A stretch of DNA of 6,310 nt from IMCC26207 sp044357715 (GTDB lineage Bacteria > Actinomycetota > Acidimicrobiia > Acidimicrobiales > Microtrichaceae), in the NCBI GenBank assembly GCA_044357715.1, contig JBIKPA010000171.1:1-6310 (forward strand), in the 5' to 3' direction. How positions within the stretch are numbered: position 1 is the stretch's first letter; every line of letters starts with the position of its first letter. The notes beneath the pieces were generated by a model. That model had not been told where the DNA came from, searched no databases, and saw nothing but the letters and a program-made list of their open reading frames with translations. This document shows positions 1 through 4,795 of this stretch, piece after piece. Position numbers and translations under genes: made by a program.

Positions 1-359
1 AGGCAAAGGCCGGTACCGCCAAAGCATCGAAGTCTGCCAAGGCGGCCATAAACCGCCGCAAAGCACCGGTGGTTCCCACCCGCTTGGTTCTTGTGGAGCC
101 GCCTGCTCGGGCCGGGGCTGAGTATGCCCTTGGACCAGAACTCACTCTGGGTCGGGCTGCCGGATGCTCAATTGTCTTAGATGAGCAGTACGTTTCACAG
201 GTGCATTCCAGAATCTTCATTCGTGATGGATCGGTTTTTGCCGAAGACCTGGGATCTACTAACGGAACTTGGGTCAACGGCAGTCGCGCTGTGGGACAGA
301 TGCCAGCGCGACTGGGCGACCGCATTCAAGTGGGCAATGTAGTACTGGAAGTCCGATGA
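1..359 (+). CDS. fhaB: FHA-domain phosphothreonine-binding protein, FhaB-like (5' partial)
   Basis: This is a signalling adaptor that binds phosphothreonine on partner proteins in the cytoplasm. The frame stays open to the left edge (first full codon at 3), so the true start lies outside the window and 118 residues are visible. Counting from that codon, residues 1-22 are an Ala/Lys/Arg-rich linker (AKAGTAKASKSAKAA), and a complete C-terminal FHA domain follows at about 23-118. The FHA signature residues are present: LGR (Gly50-Arg51), SxxH (Ser65, His68) and STNGT (Asn87). A GTG at 69 could start a bare FHA domain, but no Shine-Dalgarno precedes it and the basic linker reads as coding, so I do not take it as the start. 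Mycobacterial FhaB has an N-terminal membrane segment, a basic linker and a C-terminal FHA domain; the visible part fits that plan. The stop overlaps the pstP start (ATGA at 356-359). The family call is firm; the fhaB name rests on gene order and architecture. Confidence 0.88.
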   Translation, partial: AKAGTAKASKSAKAAINRRKAPVVPTRLVLVEPPARAGAEYALGPELTLGRAAGCSIVLDEQYVSQVHSRIFIRDGSVFAEDLGSTNGTWVNGSRAVGQMPARLGDRIQVGNVVLEVR

Positions 360-1870
360 GCGATGCCCCGTCGTTCGTTCGCCTGAGGACCGGTTCGGCC
401 ACGCTCGTTGGGCAAGTGCGAGCCGCCAATGAAGACAACCTCTTTGTGTCTTCTGATGTGTTGGCCGTTGCTGATGGCATGGGTGGCCACCAAGCAGGCG
501 AGGTTGCCTCTGCCGAGACTGTGGAAGTGATCTCGCAGATGGTTGGCCACCGGTCGTTGCTTGAACTCGTTGGAGCAGTGCATCAGGCAAACCGACGTAT
601 TAGCAGTCGTGCCGCCGATGACCCTGGGCTGCGAGGCATGGGGACCACCGTTTGCGTAGTTGGCCTTGTTGACGAAGAGGGCGAACACCTTGCAGTGCTC
701 AATGTTGGAGACAGCCGGGTCTACTTGTTTGCCGAGGGTGAACTACACCGGCTGACCGAGGACCATTCTTTGGTAGAGGCGTTAGTCCGAGAGGGGCGCA
801 TCACCGCTGAAGAGGCCGAGGTGCACCCGCAAAGAAATGTGCTCACCCGAGCGCTTGGGGTAGAGGCCCTTGTGGTGGTTGACGCTTGGTTACTCAGTCC
901 CTGTGATGGTGACCGCCTCTTGCTTTGCAGCGACGGCCTATTCAACGAAATCTCCGAGCAGCGAATCGCCGAAATTTTGGGCGAGGCCGATGAACCAGAG
1001 GTTCTTGCGCGCCGGCTAGCTGCCGAGGCGGATGCTTCTGGCGGGCGAGACAACATCACCGTTGTCGTGGGTGAAGTCAGCGAGTCGGGCCATGATCCAG
1101 CGCCGCTCGGCGATCGCTGCCGCCGCATCGCAACACCCACGATCGATATGGAGGACGCATTCCGCGACCCACTGAGCGATACAGCCACTGTGCCGCTTGT
1201 ACCAATCGCTCCAGCGCGTTCCAACATCGAGGCCAATGAGGGCGATTCTGGTGAGGCCGACCCTGAAGGCCAAGGGGATGCACCAGCCGAGTCCGAGGCT
1301 GATCCGACAGCCGAATCTGCGACTGAATCTGCGACCGAACCTCCACCTGTCGTCACCGCCGTCGATGAGGTAGCGGCTGCCGATGCGGCATCGGTGGAGG
1401 GATCGCATAGAAGCCCTTGGCGTACACCAGTGTTCTTGTTGTTGTTGTTATTGATCATCGTGTTGTCAATCGGCATCGTGGTCATGAACCAGCGTCAAGG
1501 CTTCTCGGTTGGGGTTCAGCAACAAGCAGGGACTAACGAACAAGTTGTTGTTCTGTATCAAGGCCGATCAACGAAGCTGCTCTGGATTGACCCTGTTACG
1601 AAACAAGTCTTTAACGACTTGCAGGTTTCGAAGCTTCCACCCAACGTGCAGGTCCGCTTGCTAAAAGGGCAGGAGTACAGCTCCGAACAGGATGCACTTG
1701 AAGCGGTGGCAAATCTAAAAAAGATGACCACTACGACCACCACGACCACAACAACGACCACCACCACCACCACGACCACCACCACCACAATTGCGCCACC
1801 TGTAGACCCTGCGCTTGTGCCGGTAGACCCCTTACTTTCACCGCCGCCCGTACCCGCACCCCCAGCGTGA
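356..1870 (+). CDS. pstP: PP2C-family Ser/Thr protein phosphatase, membrane-anchored
   Basis: This 504-residue metal-dependent phosphatase probably dephosphorylates the kinase PknB and its targets. The start is the ATG at 356, which overlaps the FHA stop, with a modest GGAAG at 347-351. A longer reading from 269 would overlap the FHA gene by about 90 bases and is rejected. The PP2C domain spans about residues 9-241: NEDN (25-28), DGMGGHQAGE (40-49, metal-binding Asp40/Gly41), GTT (96-98), NVGDSR (116-121), HPQRNVLTRALG (157-168), CSDGL (191-195) and GGRDN (229-233, metal-binding Asp232). An acidic Ala/Glu/Pro-rich linker of about 114 residues follows (242-355), then one membrane helix (about 359-377). 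The outer part (about 379-457) resembles the mycobacterial PstP ectodomain (VGV, then a VVVLYQG strand). It ends with 21 consecutive Thr (458-478) and a Pro-rich tail. The GTG of the next gene overlaps its stop. The tail is the unusual part; the enzyme call is very secure. Confidence 0.95.
   Translation: MSDAPSFVRLRTGSATLVGQVRAANEDNLFVSSDVLAVADGMGGHQAGEVASAETVEVISQMVGHRSLLELVGAVHQANRRISSRAADDPGLRGMGTTVCVVGLVDEEGEHLAVLNVGDSRVYLFAEGELHRLTEDHSLVEALVREGRITAEEAEVHPQRNVLTRALGVEALVVVDAWLLSPCDGDRLLLCSDGLFNEISEQRIAEILGEADEPEVLARRLAAEADASGGRDNITVVVGEVSESGHDPAPLGDRCRRIATPTIDMEDAFRDPLSDTATVPLVPIAPARSNIEANEGDSGEADPEGQGDAPAESEADPTAESATESATEPPPVVTAVDEVAAADAASVEGSHRSPWRTPVFLLLLLLIIVLSIGIVVMNQRQGFSVGVQQQAGTNEQVVVLYQGRSTKLLWIDPVTKQVFNDLQVSKLPPNVQVRLLKGQEYSSEQDALEAVANLKKMTTTTTTTTTTTTTTTTTTTTTIAPPVDPALVPVDPLLSPPPVPAPPA
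1727..1789 (+). repeat. ACN trinucleotide tract encoding 21 consecutive threonines in PstP
   Basis: This is a pure run of 21 threonine codons (residues 458-478 of PstP): 13 ACC, 4 ACG, 3 ACA and 1 ACT by my count. The longest uniform stretch is five ACC codons at 1757-1771. The tract lies outside the membrane, after the ectodomain and before a Pro-rich C-terminus. Mixed synonymous codons suggest the amino-acid run is maintained, although a tract like this can also change length by slippage. Poly-Thr segments of exported actinobacterial proteins are often extended spacers and possible O-glycosylation sites; that role here is inference. The opposite strand reads as poly-Val or Trp-rich shadows with no coding support. 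Confidence 0.95.
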
Positions 1871-3213
1871 CACTCACCGATACTGCTACTGAGCAGCAGC
1901 AGGCAGTGGTCAAAGCCTTGGGCCGCCGCCGCCGAACTACCGAGCTTGGCTTGCTGATCTTGGCTGTTCTAGTGATTTGTGGAACCTACGCATTGGCCAG
2001 CCTTGGCAAGAGTGCATCGTTGCCCGCCGACATCGTTCCGTTTCTTGGAGTCATCGTCGGCCTGCCCATATTTGCGCACCTAACAAACCGGAAGTTTGCC
2101 CCAACAGCCGACCCGCTCTTCTTGCCTCTTGCAGCGCTCCTGAACGGATTGGGGTACGTCTTCATTGCGCGCCTTGACGGCGACCTTGCTGGCTTGCAGG
2201 CCGTGTGGACTGCAGTAGGGATCTTTGGCTATATCGCAACGCTGATTGTGGTCCGCGATGTTCGGTTCCTTCAGCGTTACCGATACACCTTTGGACTCAT
2301 TGGCGTGGTGCTACTAGTGATGCCATTGCTACCAGGGGTAGGGCGAAGCATCAACGGGTCACGGATCTGGGTGTCGCTTGGCCCTGTTGGGTTTCAGCCA
2401 GGTGAGCTTGCAAAGATTGCGCTTGCCATCTTCTTTGCTGGGTACTTAGTTGAGCGACGCGAGTTGCTTGGCGTGGCCACATTCCGAATCGGCAGAATCA
2501 ACACCCCTGATCCAAAATATTTTGCTCCCGTCCTTGTTGCCGTGGGCTTCTCGCTGATCGTGATGGTCTTTGAGAAGGACTTGGGATCAGCATTGCTGTT
2601 CTTCGTGCTTTTCATCGTGATGCTCTGGGTGGCCACGGGGCGGGGTAGCTACCTAGCGGTAGGCATAGTGCTCTTCTCTGCAAGTTCATACGCGGCTTGG
2701 CGACTTTTTTCTCATGTGCAAACTCGCGTCACTATCTGGATCAACCCGTGGTCTGACCCATCTGGAAAGGGCTTTCAGGTCATCCAAGGTGCGTATGCGC
2801 TGGCTTGGGGTGGTACCACGGGAACGGGGCCGGGATTAGGAATCGCCGGGCGCATTCCAGCCGACGAGTCCGATTTTATTTTCGCCGTCATCGGAGAAGA
2901 GTTGGGCCTACTCGGGGCTACAGCGGTGCTGTGTGCATTCTTGTTGCTCGCCGGCAGCGGGCTGCGAGTGGCGCAGCGCTCATCGGACCCATTTAGTTCT
3001 CTGCTCGCCGTGGGCCTTACCACTTTGATTGCCTTTCAGGCGTTCATCATTATTGCTGGGGTCATCCGATTGCTGCCGCTCACCGGAGTCACGCTGCCCT
3101 TTGTCTCATATGGTGGGTCATCTTTGGTGGCGAACTACATCTTGTTGGCGCTACTGGTGCGCATCTCTGATCAAACGGCGCGCAAAACACCAGAACCGTT
3201 GGTTGCCCGATGA
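1867..3213 (+). CDS. rodA: SEDS-family peptidoglycan glycosyltransferase, RodA/FtsW type
   Basis: This 448-residue polytopic inner-membrane protein polymerises lipid II into glycan strands, working with a class B PBP. It starts at GTG 1867, which overlaps the pstP stop (GTGA). No Shine-Dalgarno is visible, so translation is probably coupled. A short cytoplasmic N-terminus with four arginines (20-23) precedes about ten or more hydrophobic segments from residue 27 on. SEDS signatures are GRSINGSRIW (159-168), FQPGELAKI (176-184), EKDLGSA (236-242), the loop NPWSDPSGKGFQ (293-304), DESDFIFAVIGEELG (333-347) and LPFVSYGGSS (410-419). Asp336 in the SDF triplet aligns with the catalytic aspartate of the family (Asp297 in E. 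coli FtsW). RodA and FtsW are hard to separate by sequence alone. The adjacent pbpA, pstP and pknB match mycobacterial rodA, so I use that name. The length is normal for the family and the key residues are intact. Confidence 0.93.
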   Translation: MTLTDTATEQQQAVVKALGRRRRTTELGLLILAVLVICGTYALASLGKSASLPADIVPFLGVIVGLPIFAHLTNRKFAPTADPLFLPLAALLNGLGYVFIARLDGDLAGLQAVWTAVGIFGYIATLIVVRDVRFLQRYRYTFGLIGVVLLVMPLLPGVGRSINGSRIWVSLGPVGFQPGELAKIALAIFFAGYLVERRELLGVATFRIGRINTPDPKYFAPVLVAVGFSLIVMVFEKDLGSALLFFVLFIVMLWVATGRGSYLAVGIVLFSASSYAAWRLFSHVQTRVTIWINPWSDPSGKGFQVIQGAYALAWGGTTGTGPGLGIAGRIPADESDFIFAVIGEELGLLGATAVLCAFLLLAGSGLRVAQRSSDPFSSLLAVGLTTLIAFQAFIIIAGVIRLLPLTGVTLPFVSYGGSSLVANYILLALLVRISDQTARKTPEPLVAR

Positions 3214-4712
3214 ATCGCCAAATCAAGATTCTCGGGATCGTAATCATGGTCTGCTATTTCGCAGCATTCCTAAAACTCAATCAGATACAGGTGCTTCAGG
3301 CTGGGGCGTATAACGATCGGCCAGAGAACACTCGGGCACAGCTACGGGACTTCAATAAACCTCGCGGAGACATCGTGACGGCTGAAGGAGAGATTGCTGC
3401 AACTTCTGTGGTGGTCCGCTCAGAACTTCGCTACCAACGGGTCTACCCCGAGGCCGAGTTGTTTGCTCATGTCACCGGCTATTACTCGTTTCGCTTGGGT
3501 TCAACTGGGGTCGAGCGCGTGTATAACCCCGAACTCACTGGTCGCACGCCTTCTCTGCAACTGCACGAACTGTCAGGGTTCTTTGCTGACCAATCCAGTG
3601 AGGGCGATGTTGTGCTCACCCTTCGAGGCCAAGTGCAGCGCGCTGCAAGAGATGCCCTCGGCGGGCTCGAAGGGTCTGTGGTGGCACTCGACCCTCGCAG
3701 CGGAGACATCATTGCCATGTACTCGAACCCCACCTATGACCCAAATGTGATTTCGGCCAACCAAGGAGATGCGGCGGTTGACGCAAAGACAATGCTTGAC
3801 GCTGCACCGTCCAAGCCCCTGTTGTCTCGTGCCTATCAGGAACGATATTTCCCTGGGTCTACCTTCAAAATTGTGACGGCAACGGCCGGCCTGACTTCAA
3901 ACAAGGTGACCGAAACCACACCCGACTACCCAGTTGTGCAGTCCTACACCCCGCCGCTAACTACCCGACCGATCAAGAACTTTGATGGCAACATGTGCGG
4001 CGGAACACTGTTTGTCATACTGCAGAAATCCTGCAACTCCTCATTCGCGCAGATGGCAGCCGAGACCCTGGGACCTGACCCAATGATTGCTGCAGCCGAG
4101 GCGGCAGGGTTTAACGACGCACCACCTATTGACCTGACCCGGCCGGCAACCTCGGTCTACCCCACCAACTTCGGTGCAGTGGTGAGTACACCTGAGGGTG
4201 CCGCACCGGTATACGAAGACACCCCCGCGTTGGCACAAACGGGAATTGGTCAAAACGATGTTGCGGCCACACCATTGCAGATGGCACTTGTCGCTGCAGG
4301 GGTAGCCAACAAGGGCCGCATCATGGTTCCTCATGTCATGAGCGAGGTTCGCGCCCGAGACGGTGCCGTGGTTGCAAGCTACGCAGATAGCCCATGGCGC
4401 GATTCCATGAGCCCAGAGAACGCCGAGATAATGCGACGAGCGATGATCAGCGTGGTGAGCGACGGAACGGCTTCAATCTTGGCCATGCCTGGCTTTGAGG
4501 TTGGTGGCAAAACCGGAACAGCGCAGCTCGGTCTAGATCCACCGCAGTCACATGCTTGGATCATTGCTTTCGCCGGCCCTGCGGGCCAAGCGCCCACGAT
4601 TGCCGTGGCTGTCATGGTGCAGGGAGTCGATGGAGCCTCAGGTTCGACCGGTGGCCGCGTAGCCGGGCCCATCGCCAAACAAGTCCTGCAGGCCGCACTG
4701 ATGCCCGGATGA
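3210..4712 (+). CDS. pbpA: Class B penicillin-binding protein (transpeptidase), PbpA
   Basis: This 500-residue D,D-transpeptidase cross-links peptidoglycan stem peptides outside the membrane and is the expected partner of the SEDS protein encoded just upstream. The start is ATG 3210, overlapping the rodA stop (ATGA). A single N-terminal signal-anchor helix lies at about residues 6-22. The non-catalytic dimerisation/pedestal region (about 40-150) contains the family RGDI...GEIAATS pattern. The transpeptidase domain covers about 155-500. All three active-site motifs are present: STFK (Ser217 nucleophile, Lys220), SCN (274-276) and KTGTAQ (Lys434-Thr435-Gly436). Cys263 and Cys275 flank the second motif and may form a disulfide. 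The length is close to M. tuberculosis PbpA (about 490 residues), and there is no glycosyltransferase domain, as expected for class B. The protein should be inhibited by beta-lactams like its relatives. The stop overlaps the ATG of the mini-ORF. Confidence 0.95.
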   Translation: MNRQIKILGIVIMVCYFAAFLKLNQIQVLQAGAYNDRPENTRAQLRDFNKPRGDIVTAEGEIAATSVVVRSELRYQRVYPEAELFAHVTGYYSFRLGSTGVERVYNPELTGRTPSLQLHELSGFFADQSSEGDVVLTLRGQVQRAARDALGGLEGSVVALDPRSGDIIAMYSNPTYDPNVISANQGDAAVDAKTMLDAAPSKPLLSRAYQERYFPGSTFKIVTATAGLTSNKVTETTPDYPVVQSYTPPLTTRPIKNFDGNMCGGTLFVILQKSCNSSFAQMAAETLGPDPMIAAAEAAGFNDAPPIDLTRPATSVYPTNFGAVVSTPEGAAPVYEDTPALAQTGIGQNDVAATPLQMALVAAGVANKGRIMVPHVMSEVRARDGAVVASYADSPWRDSMSPENAEIMRRAMISVVSDGTASILAMPGFEVGGKTGTAQLGLDPPQSHAWIIAFAGPAGQAPTIAVAVMVQGVDGASGSTGGRVAGPIAKQVLQAALMPG

Positions 4713-4789
4713 GGTTGCTACCCGGAGAGCTCGCTCAGCGGTTCAGCCTGTATGACGCAGTAGCACCGCTTGTAGCCCTACTCTTATGA
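4709..4789 (+). CDS. 26-codon mini-ORF between pbpA and pknB, possible leader peptide
   Basis: I do not recognise this peptide. It begins at an ATG that overlaps the pbpA stop (ATGA at 4709-4712), exactly as at the other junctions of this operon. It has 26 codons: it begins MRLLPGELAQ, has a middle containing FSLYDA, and ends in a hydrophobic stretch APLVALLL. Its TGA (4787-4789) is in the same frame as pknB, and only one codon (CGC) separates it from the pknB ATG. The position is where pknA sits in mycobacteria, but there is no kinase motif in it, and it is too short to call a pknA remnant. The likeliest role is a coupling or leader ORF that carries ribosomes across the 80-base gap to the pknB start, which has no visible Shine-Dalgarno. 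It may also be untranslated chance sequence, or the tip of a longer PknB in relatives without the stop. Confidence 0.4.
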   Translation: MRLLPGELAQRFSLYDAVAPLVALLL

Positions 4790-4795
4790 CGCATG
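4785..4795 (+). promoter_or_regulatory. Stop-restart junction (TGA-CGC-ATG) at the pknB start
   Basis: The mini-ORF stop TGA (4787-4789) is followed by CGC and then the pknB ATG (4793-4795) in the same frame. Upstream bases (GTAGCCCTACTCTTATG) contain no purine-rich Shine-Dalgarno. That favours reinitiation by ribosomes finishing the mini-ORF, or leaderless-like initiation, over independent ribosome loading. This is inference from sequence; no promoter with credible -35/-10 spacing was found in 4713-4792. Confidence 0.35.

Noticed and set aside
269..355. Upstream extension of the PP2C gene to an ATG at 269
   Set aside because: It would overlap the well-supported FHA domain by about 90 bases, and the added residues match no PP2C sequence. 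The ATGA start at 356 fits the operon pattern.
721..1485. 254-codon reverse-strand ORF opposite pstP
   Set aside because: It is a Ser/Ala-rich low-complexity translation, the antisense shadow of the PP2C domain and acidic linker, and has no recognisable motif.
1558..1788. Reverse-strand ORFs with poly-Val or Trp-rich runs
   Set aside because: They are antisense readings of the Thr-codon tract in pstP.
4556..4708. Longer version of the mini-ORF starting inside pbpA at 4556
   Set aside because: The extra codons overlap the conserved C-terminal part of the transpeptidase gene and give a shadow-like translation. Only the part from the ATG at 4709 has positional support.
4709..4789. Degraded pknA remnant
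   Set aside because: Twenty-six codons without a glycine loop or any other kinase motif cannot be tied to pknA; the location is the only link.
4713..4792. Promoter in the pbpA-pknB gap
   Set aside because: TTGCTA, TTGTAG and TATGAC elements exist, but no pair has spacing near 16-18 bases.
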